Assembly (NCBI GenBank): GCA_033782935.1
Contig: JAWQEG010000369.1
Location: 563,501-627,500, forward strand
Length of the DNA: 64,000 nt
Origin: Petrolisthes cinctipes
Lineage: Eukaryota > Arthropoda > Malacostraca > Decapoda > Porcellanidae
Direction: 5' to 3'
Shown piece by piece: positions 52,183-64,000 of this stretch. Position 1 is the stretch's first letter. The number at the start of each line of letters is the position of its first letter. A program made the position numbers and the translations under genes. The notes beneath the pieces are model-generated. The model saw only the letters and a list, made by a program, of their open reading frames with translations, was not told the origin of the DNA and did no database searches.

Positions 52183-55100
52183 TAAAACATCGATTTTGAG
52201 CATGTTTTGGGCCTATATTCTGTTAATACTCTAACACGGAGTAGGCATGTACAGATCGCTTCTGGGAAACCATAAAATCGAATTTTCGGGTGTTTTGGGC
52301 CTGAATTTGAGGTATCGCCTTTATGCACCTAAAATATCGATTTTTAGCATGTTTTGAGCCTATATTTTGAAAATATTCTAGCACTGAGTATGCAAATACA
52401 GATTGCTTCTGGGACCCCAAAATATCGAATTTTCGGGTGTTTTGGGCCTGAATTTGAGATATCGCCTTTATGCACCTAAAATATAGATTTTTAGCATGTT
52501 TTGAGCCTATAATTTGAAAATATTCTAGCACTGAGTAGGCATGTACAGATTGCTTCTGGGACCCCAAAATATTGAATTTTCGGGAGTTTAGGGCCAGAAT
52601 TTGAGATATAAACGGGTACAGAAGATGCATGCACATATCGACTTTTGGGCACCTAAAAGATCGATTTTTAGCATGTTTTTAGCCTATATTTTGAAAATAT
52701 TCTAGCACTGAGTTGGCATGTACAGATTGCTTCTGGGACCCCAAAATATTGAATTTTCGGGTGTTTTGAGCCTGAATTTGAGATATAAACGGGTACAGAA
52801 GATACATGCACATATTGACTTTGGGCATCTAAAATATCGATTTTTAGCATGTTTTGGGCATGTATTTTGAAAATACTCTAACACGGAGTAGGCATGTACA
52901 GATCGCTTCTGGGACCCCAAAATATCGAATTTTCGGGTGTTTTGAGCCTGAATTTGAGATATAAACGGGTACTGAAGATGCATGCACATATCGACTTTTT
53001 GGCACCTAAAACATCGATTTGGAGCATGTTTTGGACCTATATTTTGAAAATATTCTAGCACTGAGTAGGCATGTACAGATTGCTTCTGGGACCCCAAAAT
53101 ATTAAATTTTCGGGTGTTTAGGGCCAGAATTTGAGATATAAACGGGTACAGAAGATGCATGCACATATCGACTTTTGGGCACCTTAAATATCGATTTTGA
53201 GCATGTTTTGACCCAATATTTTAAAAACATTCTAGCACTGAGTAGGCTAACACGGAGTTGGCATGTACAGATCGCTTCTGGGACCCCAAAATATCGTATT
53301 TTCCGGTGTTTTGGGCCTTAATTTGAGATATCGACTTTTTGGCACCTAAAATATCGATTTTTAGCATGTTTTTAGCCTATATTTTGAAAATATTCTAGCA
53401 CTGAGTAGGCATGTACAGATTGCTTCTGGGACCCCAAAATATTGAATTTTCGGGTGTTTTGAGCCTGAATTTGAGATATAAACGGGTACAGAAGATGCAT
53501 GCACATATCGACTTTTGGGCACCTAAAAGATCGATTTTCAGTATGTTTTTGGCCTGTATTTTAAAAATACTCTAACACGGAGTAGGCATGTACAGATCGC
53601 TTCTGGGACCCCTAAATATCGAATTTTCGGGTGTTTTGGGACTGAATTTGAGATATCGACTTTTTGGCACCTAAAATGTCGATTTTTAGCATGTTTTTAG
53701 CCTATATTTTGAAAATATTCTAGCACTGAGTAGGCATGTACAGATTGCTTCTGGGACCCCAAAATATTGAATTTTCGGGTGTTTTGAGCCTGAATTTGAG
53801 ATATAAACGGGTACAGAAGATACATGCACATATTGACTTTGGGCATCCAAAATATCGATTTTTAGCATATTTTGGGCATGTATTTTGAAAATACTCTAAC
53901 ACGGAGTAGGCATGTACAGATCGCTTCTGGGACCCCGAAATATCGAATTTTCGGGTGTTTTGAGCCTGAATTTGAGATATAAACGGGTACTGAAGATGCA
54001 TGCACATATCGACTTTTGGGCACCTAAAACATCGATTTTAAGCATGTTTTGGGCCTATATTTTGTAAATACTCTAACACGGAGTAGGCATGTACAGATCG
54101 CTTCTGGGAAACCATAATATCGAATTTTCGGGTGTTTTGGGCCTGAATTTGAGATATCGCCTTTACGCACCTAAAATATCGATTTTTAGCATGTTTTGAG
54201 CCTATATTTTGAAAATATTCTAGCACTGAGTATGCAAGTACAGATTGCTTCTGGGACCCCAAAATATCGAATTTTACGGGTGTTTTGGGCCTGAATTTGA
54301 GATATCGCCTTTACGCACCTAAAATATCGATTTTGAGCATGTTTTGAGCCCATAATTTGAAAATATTCTAGCACTGAGTAGGCATGCACAGATTGCTTCT
54401 GGGACCCCAAAATATTGAATTTTCGGGCGTTTAGGGCCAGAATTTGAGATATAAACGGGTACAAAAGATGCATGCACATATCGACTTTTGTGCACCTAAA
54501 AGATCGATTTTTAGCATGTTTTTAGCCTATATTTTGAAAATATTCTAGCACTGAGTAGGCATGTACAGATTGCTTCTGGGACCCCAAAATATTAAATTTT
54601 CGGGTGTTTTGAGCCTGAATTTGAGATATAAACGGGTACAGAAGATACATGCATATATCGACTTTGGGCATCTAAAATATCGATTTTTAGCATGTTTTGG
54701 GCATGTAATTTGAAAATACTCTAACACGGAGTAGGCATGTACAGATCGCTTCTGGGACCCCAAAATATCGAATTTTCGGGTATTTTGAGCCTGAATTTGA
54801 GATATAAACGGGTACTGAAGATGCATGCACATATCGACTTTTTGGCACCTAAAACATCGATTTTGAGCATGTTTTGGACCTTTATTTTGAAAATATTCTA
54901 GCACTGAGTAGGCATGTACAGATTGCTTCTGGGATCCCAAAATATTGAATTTTCGGGTGTTTTGAGCCTGAATTTGAGATATAAACGGGTACAGAAGATG
55001 CATGCACATATCGACTTTTGGGCACCTTAAATATCGATTTTGAGCATGTTTTGACCCAATATTTTAAAAACATTCTAGCACTGAGTAGGCTAACACGGAG

Positions 55101-55366
55101 TATGCATGTACAGATCGCTTCTGGGACCCCAAAATATCGTATTTTCGGGTGTTTAGGGCCAGAATTTGAGATATCGACTTTTTGGCACCTAAAATATTGA
55201 TTTTTAGCATGTTTTTGGCCTATATTTTGAAAAAATTCTAGCACTGAGTAGGCATGTACAGATCGCTTCTGGGACCCAAAAATATCGAATTTTCGGGTGT
55301 TTAGGGCCAGAATTTGAGATATAAACGGGTACAGAAGATGCATGCACATATCGACTTTTGGGCACC
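52183..55366 (+). repeat. Block X, copy 1 (3184 bp, 19 monomers)
   Basis: Monomer lengths 147,147,177,176,177,177,163,177,148,176,177 then 147,148,177,176,177,177,163,177. The second run of eight parallels the first eight, so X is an 11-mer followed by an 8-mer of the same order. Both runs open with the GGGAAACCATAA variant and a GAGATATCGCC or GAGGTATCGCC form. Confidence 0.93.
53184..53346 (+). repeat. 163-bp monomer with a 15-bp internal tandem duplication
   Basis: A 147-bp-class unit carrying two successive 15-mers at 53232-53261, CTAGCACTGAGTAGG then CTAACACGGAGTTGG. The first matches the 'GCACTGAG' class of monomers and the second the 'ACACGGAG' class. Copies with the same structure occur at 55075-55104, 59420-59449, 61263-61292 and 62604-62633, with older versions at 48884-48913 and 49564-49593. 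Confidence 0.9.
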
Positions 55367-56367
55367 TAAAACATCGATTTTGAGCATGTTTTGGGCCTAT
55401 ATTCTGTTAATACTCTAACACGGAGTAGGCATGTACAGATCGCTTCTGGGAAACCATAAAATCGAATTTTCGGGTGTTTTGGGCCTGAATTTGAGGTATC
55501 GCCTTTATGCACCTAAAATATCGATTTTTAGCATGTTTTGAGCCTATATTTTGAAAATATTCTAGCACTGAGTATGCAAGTACAGATTGCTTCTGGGACC
55601 CCAAAATATCGAATTTTCGGGTGTTTTGGGCCTGAATTTGAGATATCGCCTTTACGCACCTAAAATATAGATTTTTAGCATGTTTTGAGCCTATAATTTG
55701 AAAATATTCTAGCACTGAGTAGGCATGTACAGATTGCTTCTGGGACCCCAAAATATTGAATTTTCGGGCGTTTAGGGCCAGAATTTGAGATATAAACGGG
55801 TACAGAAGATGCATGCACATATCGACTTTTGGGCACCTAAAAGATCGATTTTTAGCATGTTTTTAGCCTATATTTTGAAAATATTCTAGCACTGAGTTGG
55901 CATGTACAGATTGCTTCTGGGACCCCAAAATATTGAATTTTCGGGTGTTTTGAGCCTGAATTTGAGATATAAACGGGTACAGAAGATACATGCACATATT
56001 GACTTTGGGCATCTAAAATATCGATTTTTAGCATGTTTTGGGCATGTATTTTGAAAATACTCTAACACGGAGTAGGCATGTACAGATCGCTTCTGGGACC
56101 CCAAAATATCGAATTTTCGGGTGTTTTGAGCCTGAATTTGAGATATAAACGGGTACTGAAGATGCATGCACATATCGACTTTTTGGCACCTAAAACATCG
56201 ATTTGGAGCATGTTTTGGACCTATATTTTGAAAATATTCTAGCACTGAGTAGGCATGTACAGATTGCTTCTGGGACCCCAAAATATTAAATTTTCGGGTG
56301 TTTAGGGCCAGAATTTGAGATATAAACGGGTACAGAAGATGCATGCACATATCGACTTTTGGGCACC
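55367..56367 (+). repeat. Partial block X (1001 bp, first 6 monomers)
   Basis: Matches 52183-53183 at offset 3184, then stops where the text returns to the start of block Y. The third X copy continues through the equivalent point near 62556. Confidence 0.92.
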
Positions 56368-58370
56368 TAAAATATCGATTTTGAGCATGTTTTGAGCCTA
56401 TATTTTGAAAACATTGTAGCACTGAGTAGGCATGTACAGATCGCTAGTGGGACCCCAAAATATCGAACTTTCGGGTGTTTTGGGCCTGAATTTGAGATAT
56501 AAACGAGTATAGAAGATGCATACACATATTGACTTTGGGCACCAAAAATATCGATTTTCAGCATGTTTTGAGCCTGAATTTTGAAAATACTCTAACACGG
56601 AGTAGGCATGTACAGATCGCTTCTGGGACCCCAAAATATCGAATTTTCGGGTGTTTAGGGCCTTTATTTGAGATATAAACGGGTACTGAAGATGCATGCA
56701 CATATCTACTTTTGGGCACCTAAAAGATCGATTTTCAGTATGTTTTTGGCCTGTATTTTGAAAATACTCTAACACGGAGTAGGCATGTACAGATCCCTTC
56801 TGGGACCCCTAAATATCGAATTTTCGGGTGTTTTGGGCCTGAATTTGAGATATCGCATTTACGCACCTAAAATATCGATTTTTAGCATGTTTTGAGCCCA
56901 TAATTTGAAAATATTCTAGCACTGAGTAGGCATGTACAGATCGCTTCTGGGACCCCAAAATATCGAATTTACGGGTGTTTTGAGCTTGAATTTGAGATAT
57001 AAACGAGTACAGAAGATGCATGCACATATCGACTTTTGAGCACCTAAAAGATCGATTTTCAGTATGTTTTTGGCCTGTATTTTGAAAATACTCTAACACG
57101 GAGTAGGCATGTACAGATCGCTTCTGGGACCCCTAAATATCGAATTTTCGGGTGTTTTGGGACTGACTTTGAGATATCGACTTTTTGGCACCTAAAAGAT
57201 CGATTTTTAGCATGTTTTTAGCCTATATTTTGAAAACATTCTAGCACTGAGTAGGCATGTACAGATTGCTTCGGGGACCCCAAAATTTTGAATTTTCGGG
57301 TGTTTTGAGCCTGAATTTGAGATATAAACGGGTATAGAAGATACATGCACATATTGATCTTGGGCATCTAAAATATCGATTTTTAGCATGTTTTGGGCAT
57401 GTATTTTGAAAATACTCTAACACGGAGTAGGCATGTACAGATCGCTTCTGAACCCCAAAATATCGAATTTTCGGGTGTTTTGAGCCTGAATTTGAGATAT
57501 AAACGGGTACTGAAGATGCATGCACATATCGACTTTTGGGCACATAAAACATCGATTTTGAGCATGTTTTGGGACTGTATTTTGAAAATACTCTAACATG
57601 GAGTAGGCATGTACAGATCGCTTCTGGGACCCCTAAATATCGAATTTTCGGGTGTTTTGGGCCTTAATTTGAGTTATCGACTTTTTGGCACCTAAAATAT
57701 CGATTTTTAGCATGTTTTTAGCCTATATTTTGAAAATATTCTAGCACTGAGTAGGCATGTACAGATTGCTTCTGGGACCCCAAAATATTGAATTTTCGGG
57801 CGTTTAGGGCCAGAATTTGAGATATAAACGGGTACAGAAGATGCATGCACATATCGACTTTTGGGCACCTAAAAGATCGATTTTCAGTATGTTTTTGGCC
57901 TGTAATTTGAAAATACTCTAACACAGAGTAGGCATGTACAGATCGCTTCTGGGACCCCTAAATATCGAATTTTTGGGTGTTTTTCGACTGAATTTGAAAT
58001 ATAGACTTTTTGGCACCTAAAATGTCGATTTTTAGCATGTTTTTAGCCTATATTTTGAAAATATTCTAGCACTGAGTAGGCATGTACAGATTGCTTCTGG
58101 GACCCCAAAATATTGAATTTTCGGGTGTTTTGAACCTGAATTTGAGATATAAACGGGTACAGAAGATACATGCACATATTGACTTTGGGCATCTAAAATA
58201 TCGATTTTTAGCATGTTTTGGGCATGTATTTTGAAAATACTCTAACACGGAGTAGGCATGTACAGATCGCTTCTGGGACCCCAAAATATCGAATTTTCGG
58301 GTGTTTTGAGCCTGAATTTTAGATATAAACGGGTACTGAAGATGAATGCACATATCGACTTTTGGGCACC
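56368..58370 (+). repeat. Block Y, copy 2 (2003 bp)
   Basis: Matches 50180-52182 at offset 6188. Differences seen by eye are single bases, for example C at 51386 against A at 57574, G at 51943 against T at 58131, and G at 52171 against C at 58359. Confidence 0.94.
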
Positions 58371-61300
58371 TAAAACATCGATTTTGAGCATGTTTTGGGC
58401 CTATATTCTGTTAATACTCTAACACGGAGTAGGCATGTACAGATCGCTTCTGGGAAACCATAAAATCGAATTTTCGGGTGTTTTGGGCCTGAATTTGAGG
58501 TATCGCCTTTATGCACCTAAAATATCGATTTTTAGCATGTTTTGAGCCTATATTTTGAAAATATTCTAGCACTGAGTATGCAAGTACAGATTGCTTCTGG
58601 GACCCCAAAATATCGAATTTTCGGGTGTTTTGGGCCTGAATTTGAGATATCGCCTTTACGCACCTAAAATATAGATTTTTAGCATGTTTTGAGCCTATAA
58701 TTTGAAAATATTCTAGCACTGAGTAGGCATGTACAGATTGCTTCTGGGACCCCAAAATATTGAATTTTCGGGCGTTTAGGGCCAGAATTTGAGATATAAA
58801 CGGGTACAGAAGATGCATGCACATATCGACTTTTGGGCACCTAAAAGATCGATTTTTAGCATGTTTTTAGCCTATATTTTGAAAATATTCTAGCACTGAG
58901 TTGGCATGTACAGATTGCTTCTGGGACCCCAAAATATTGAATTTTCGGGTGTTTTGAGCCTGAATTTGAGATATAAACGGGTACAGAAGATACATGCACA
59001 TATTGACTTTGGGCATCTAAAATATCGATTTTTAGCATGTTTTGGGCATGTATTTTGAAAATACTCTAACACGGAGTAGGCATGTACAGATCGCTTCTGG
59101 GACCCCAAAATATCGAATTTTCGGGTGTTTTGAGCCTGAATTTGAGATATAAACGGGTACTGAAGATGCATGCACATATCGACTTTTTGGCACCTAAAAC
59201 ATCGATTTGGAGCATGTTTTGGACCTATATTTTGAAAATATTCTAGCACTGAGTAGGCATGTACAGATTGCTTCTGGGACCCCAAAATATTAAATTTTCG
59301 GGTGTTTAGGGCCAGAATTTGAGATATAAACGGGTACAGAAGATGCATGCACATATCGACTTTTGGGCACCTTAAATATCTATTTTGAGCATGTTTTGAC
59401 CCAATATTTTAAAAACATTCTAGCACTGAGTAGGCTAACACGGAGTTGGCATGTACAGATCGCTTCTGGGACCCCAAAATATCGTATTTTCCGGTGTTTT
59501 GGGCCTTAATTTGAGATATCGACTTTTTGGCACCTAAAATATCGATTTTTAGCATGTTTTTAGCCTATATTTTGAAAATATTCTAGCACTGAGTAGGCAT
59601 GTACAGATTGCTTCTGGGACCCCAAAATATTGAATTTTCGGGTGTTTTGAGCCTGAATTTGAGATATAAACGGGTACAGAAGATGCATGCACATATCGAC
59701 TTTTGGGCACCTAAAAGATCGATTTTCAGTATGTTTTTGGCCTGTATTTTAAAAATACTCTAACACGGAGTAGGCATGTACAGATCGCTTCTGGGACCCC
59801 TAAATATCGAATTTTCGGGTGTTTTGGGACTGAATTTGAGATATCGACTTTTTGGCACCTAAAATGTCGATTTTTAGCATGTTTTTAGCCTATATTTTGA
59901 AAATATTCTAGCACTGAGTAGGCATGTACAGATTGCTTCTGGGACCCCAAAATATTGAATTTTCGGGTGTTTTGAGCTTGAATTTGAGATATAAACGGGT
60001 ACAGAAGATACATGCACATATTGACTTTGGGCATCTAAAATATCGATTTTTAGCATATTTTGGGCATGTATTTTGAAAATACTCTAACACGGAGTAGGCA
60101 TGTACAGATCGCTTCTGGGACCCCGAAATATCGAATTTTCGGGTGTTTTGAGCCTGAATTTGAGATATAAACGGGTACTGAAGATGCATGCACATATCGA
60201 CTTTTGGGCACCTAAAACATCGATTTTAAGCATGTTTTGGGCCTATATTTTGTAAATACTCTAACACGGAGTAGGCATGTACAGATCGCTTCTGGGAAAC
60301 CATAATATCGAATTTTCGGGTGTTTTGGGCCTGAATTTGAGATATCGCCTTTACGCACCTAAAATATCGATTTTTAGCATGTTTTGAGCCTATATTTTGA
60401 AAATATTCTAGCACTGAGTATGCAAGTACAGATTGCTTCTGGGACCCCAAAATATCGAATTTTACGGGTGTTTTGGGCCTGAATTTGAGATATCGCCTTT
60501 ACGCACCTAAAATATCGATTTTGAGCATGTTTTGAGCCCACAATTTGAAAATATTCTAGCACTGAGTAGGCATGCACAGATTGCTTCTGGGACCCCAAAA
60601 TATTGAATTTTCGGGCGTTTAGGGCCAGAATTTGAGATATAAACGGGTACAAAAGATGCATGCACATATCGACTTTTGTGCACCTAAAAGATCGATTTTT
60701 AGCATGTTTTTAGCCTATATTTTGAAAATATTCTAGCACTGAGTAGGCATGTACAGATTGCTTCTGGGACCCCAAAATATTAAATTTTCGGGTGTTTTGA
60801 GCCTGAATTTGAGATATAAACGGGTACAGAAGATACATGCATATATCGACTTTGGGCATCTAAAATATCGATTTTTAGCATGTTTTGGGCATGTAATTTG
60901 AAAATACTCTAACACGGAGTAGGCATGTACAGATCGCTTCTGGGACCCCAAAATATCGAATTTTCGGGTATTTTGAGCCTGAATTTGAGATATAAACGGG
61001 TACTGAAGATGCATGCACATATCGACTTTTTGGCACCTAAAACATCGATTTTGAGCATGTTTTGGACCTTTATTTTGAAAATATTCTAGCACTGAGTAGG
61101 CATGTACAGATTGCTTCTGGGATCCCAAAATATTGAATTTTCGGGTGTTTTGAGCCTGAATTTGAGATATAAACGGGTACAGAAGATGCATGCACATATC
61201 GACTTTTGGGCACCTTAAATATCGATTTTGAGCATGTTTTGACCCAATATTTTAAAAACATTCTAGCACTGAGTAGGCTAACACGGAGTATGCATGTACA

Positions 61301-61554
61301 GATCGCTTCTGGGACCCCAAAATATCGTATTTTCGGGTGTTTAGGGCCAGAATTTGAGATATCGACTTTTTGGCACCTAAAATATTGATTTTTAGCATGT
61401 TTTTGGCCTATATTTTGAAAAAATTCTAGCACTGAGTAGGCATGTACAGATCGCTTCTGGGACCCAAAAATATCGAATTTTCGGGTGTTTAGGGCCAGAA
61501 TTTGAGATATAAACGGGTACAGAAGATGCATGCACATATCGACTTTTGGGCACC
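58371..61554 (+). repeat. Block X, copy 2 (3184 bp)
   Basis: Matches 52183-55366 at offset 6188 with only scattered single-base changes, for example A at 52585 against C at 58773, G at 53193 against T at 59381, and T at 54353 against C at 60541. Confidence 0.94.
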
Positions 61555-64000
61555 TAAAACATCGATTTTGAGCATGTTTTGGGCCTATATTCTGTTAATA
61601 CTCTAACACGGAGTAGGCATGTACAGATCGCTTCTGGGAAACCATAAAATCGAATTTTCGGGTGTTTTGGGCCTGAATTTGAGGTATCGCCTTTATGCAC
61701 CTAAAATATCGATTTTTAGCATGTTTTGAGCCTATATTTTGAAAATATTCTAGCACTGAGTATGCAAGTACAGATTGCTTCTGGGACCCCAAAATATCGA
61801 ATTTTCGGGTGTTTTGGGCCTGAATTTGAGATATCGCCTTTACGCACCTAAAATATAGATTTTTAGCATGTTTTGAGCCTATAATTTGAAAATATTCTAG
61901 CACTGAGTAGGCATGTACAGATTGCTTCTGGGACCCCAAAATATTGAATTTTCGGGCGTTTAGGGCCAGAATTTGAGATATAAACGGGTACAGAAGATGC
62001 ATGCACATATCGACTTTTGGGCACCTAAAAGATCGATTTTTAGCATGTTTTTAGCCTATATTTTGAAAATATTCTAGCACTGAGTTGGCATGTACAGATT
62101 GCTTCTGGGACCCCAAAATATTGAATTTTCGGGTGTTTTGAGCCTGAATTTGAGATATAAACGGGTACAGAAGATACATGCACATATTGACTTTGGGCAT
62201 CTAAAATATCGATTTTTAGCATGTTTTGGGCATGTATTTTGAAAATACTCTAACACGGAGTAGGCATGTACAGATCGCTTCTGGGACCCCAAAATATCGA
62301 ATTTTCGGGTGTTTTGAGCCTGAATTTGAGATATAAACGGGTACTGAAGATGCATGCACATATCGACTTTTTGGCACCTAAAACATCGATTTGGAGCATG
62401 TTTTGGACCTATATTTTGAAAATATTCTAGCACTGAGTAGGCATGTACAGATTGCTTCTGGGACCCCAAAATATTAAATTTTCGGGTGTTTAGGGCCAGA
62501 ATTTGAGATATAAACGGGTACAGAAGATGCATGCACATATCGACTTTTGGGCACCTTAAATATCGATTTTGAGCATGTTTTGACCCAATATTTTAAAAAC
62601 ATTCTAGCACTGAGTAGGCTAACACGGAGTTGGCATGTACAGATCGCTTCTGGGACCCCAAAATATCGTATTTTCCGGTGTTTTGGGCCTTAATTTGAGA
62701 TATCGACTTTTTGGCACCTAAAATATCGATTTTTAGCATGTTTTTAGCCTATATTTTGAAAATATTCTAGCACTGAGTAGGCATGTACAGATTGCTTCTG
62801 GGACCCCAAAATATTGAATTTTCGGGTGTTTTGAGCCTGAATTTGAGATATAAACGGGTACAGAAGATGCATGCACATATCGACTTTTGGGCACCTAAAA
62901 GATCGATTTTCAGTATGTTTTTGGCCTGTATTTTAAAAATACTCTAACACGGAGTAGGCATGTACAGATCGCTTCTGGGACCCCTAAATATCGAATTTTC
63001 GGGTGTTTTGGGACTGAATTTGAGATATCGACTTTTTGGCACCTAAAATGTCGATTTTTAGCATGTTTTTAGCCTATATTTTGAAAATATTCTAGCACTG
63101 AGTAGGCATGTACAGATTGCTTCTGGGACCCCAAAATATTGAATTTTCGGGTGTTTTGAGCCTGAATTTGAGATATAAACGGGTACAGAAGATACATGCA
63201 CATATTGACTTTGGGCATCTAAAATATCGATTTTTAGCATATTTTGGGCATGTATTTTGAAAATACTCTAACACGGAGTAGGCATGTACAGATCGCTTCT
63301 GGGACCCCGAAATATCGAATTTTCGGGTGTTTTGAGCCTGAATTTGAGATATAAACGGGTACTGAAGATGCATGCACATATCGACTTTTGGGCACCTAAA
63401 ACATCGATTTTAAGCATGTTTTGGGCCTATATTTTGTAAATACTCTAACACGGAGTAGGCATGTACAGATCGCTTCTGGGAAACCATAATATCGAATTTT
63501 CGGGTGTTTTGGGCCTGAATTTGAGATATCGCCTTTACGCACCTAAAATATCGATTTTTAGCATGTTTTGAGCCTATATTTTGAAAATATTCTAGCACTG
63601 AGTATGCAAGTACAGATTGCTTCTGGGACCCCAAAATATCGAATTTTACGGGTGTTTTGGGCCTGAATTTGAGATATCGCCTTTACGCACCTAAAATATC
63701 GATTTTGAGCATGTTTTGAGCCCATAATTTGAAAATATTCTAGCACTGAGTAGGCATGCACAGATTGCTTCTGGGACCCCAAAATATTGAATTTTCGGGC
63801 GTTTAGGGCCAGAATTTGAGATATAAACGGGTACAAAAGATGCATGCACATATCGACTTTTGTGCACCTAAAAGATCGATTTTTAGCATGTTTTTAGCCT
63901 ATATTTTGAAAATATTCTAGCACTGAGTAGGCATGTACAGATTGCTTCTGGGACCCCAAAATATTAAATTTTCGGGTGTTTTGAGCCTGAATTTGAGATA
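61555..64000 (+). repeat. Block X, copy 3, cut by the window end (2446 bp)
   Basis: Matches 58371 onward at offset 3184 through the last base of the window. Unlike the partial X at 55367 it does not switch to block Y after six monomers. Confidence 0.94.

Larger units (their letters stand above)
1..64000 (+). repeat. Single uninterrupted satellite DNA array, ~176-bp monomer
   Basis: Every stretch contains the same ordered words (TAAAATATCG, GTTTTGAGCCT or GTTTTGGGCCT, GAGTAGGCATGTACAGATCG, AAAATATCGAATTTTCGGG, GAATTTGAGATAT), always in this orientation. I measured unit starts at the TAAA of half A over long stretches; spacing is 176-178 bp with recurrent shorter classes of 147, 158-160, 129-130 and 163 bp. 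No inversion, unique spacer or foreign insertion was seen. The size and tandem layout are typical of eukaryotic centromeric or pericentromeric satellites, but the family is not one I recognise. The strand given is that of the monomer as described here and is arbitrary. Confidence 0.98.

Noticed and set aside
52590..52600. TTTAGGG, the plant-type telomere heptamer, in GTTTAGGGCC of right-hand monomers
   Set aside because: It is a single heptamer per unit, never in tandem, and is a simple variant of the common GTTTTGGGCC.
1..64000. CRISPR array
   Set aside because: There are no unique spacers between short repeats; the entire unit is repeated, and unit length and hierarchy are those of a eukaryotic satellite.
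1..64000. Transposable elements, tRNA, rRNA or other structured RNA genes
   Set aside because: I looked for target-site-flanked breaks, non-satellite sequence, tRNA box motifs and rRNA words and saw none; every segment is explained by the monomer.
50180..64000. The near-identical 6188-bp repeat as an assembly duplication
   Set aside because: Not excluded, but scattered single-base differences and the different continuation after 56367 and 62556 argue that the copies are real. Read-level support would decide.

Overview
The whole 64 kb window is one satellite DNA array. All repeats run head to tail in the same orientation from the first base to the last. I found no protein-coding gene, RNA gene, transposon, CRISPR array or operon. 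The basic unit is an AT-rich monomer of 176-177 bp (about 39% GC by hand count of an eye-built consensus), repeated roughly 380 times. This points to a eukaryotic chromosome, most plausibly centromeric or pericentromeric heterochromatin from a long-read assembly. I do not recognise the satellite family and cannot name the organism; a centromeric role is inference from architecture only.

Monomer anatomy: the 176-bp unit is itself an old dimer of two 88-bp half-units, A and B, which align without gaps at about 68% identity (60 of 88 consensus positions by hand). Half A starts TAAAATATCGATTTTTAGC and contains GAGTAGGCATGTACAGATCG. Half B starts CAAAATATCGAATTTTCGGG and contains AAACGGGTACAGAAGATGC. 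Recurrent indels define discrete length classes: 147 bp (29 bp missing from half B), 158-160 bp (net 18 bp missing from half A), 129-130 bp (both), and 163 bp (147-bp class plus a 15-bp tandem duplication).

Layout: 11-8659 holds two copies of a multi-kilobase higher-order repeat (28 and 24 monomers), followed by a 6-monomer fragment to 9669. 9670-17629 is a mosaic in which a ~0.93 kb block occurs three times. 17630-26125 has a ~4.45 kb order present twice plus nested repeats. 26126-36691 mixes unordered monomers with short tandem higher-order repeats (658, 676 and 500 bp). 36692-44811 carries a 2.86 kb unit twice and a 1.88 kb overlapping unit. 44516-50179 is irregular and contains a change of subfamily. 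50180-64000 is a very homogeneous nested array: blocks Y (2003 bp, 12 monomers) and X (3184 bp, 19 monomers) arranged Y-X-partial X-Y-X-X, giving a 6188-bp superperiod.

A fixed-order four-monomer cassette (176-159-147-176, ~658 bp) recurs through the left 47 kb and is absent to the right. The right end instead carries its own markers (15-bp duplication, TTTAGGGCC variant, AAACCATAA variant). The window therefore records at least two subfamilies and several generations of unequal exchange or amplification. Open reading frames exist, mostly on the minus strand and up to 251 codons, but they are by-products of the repeat.
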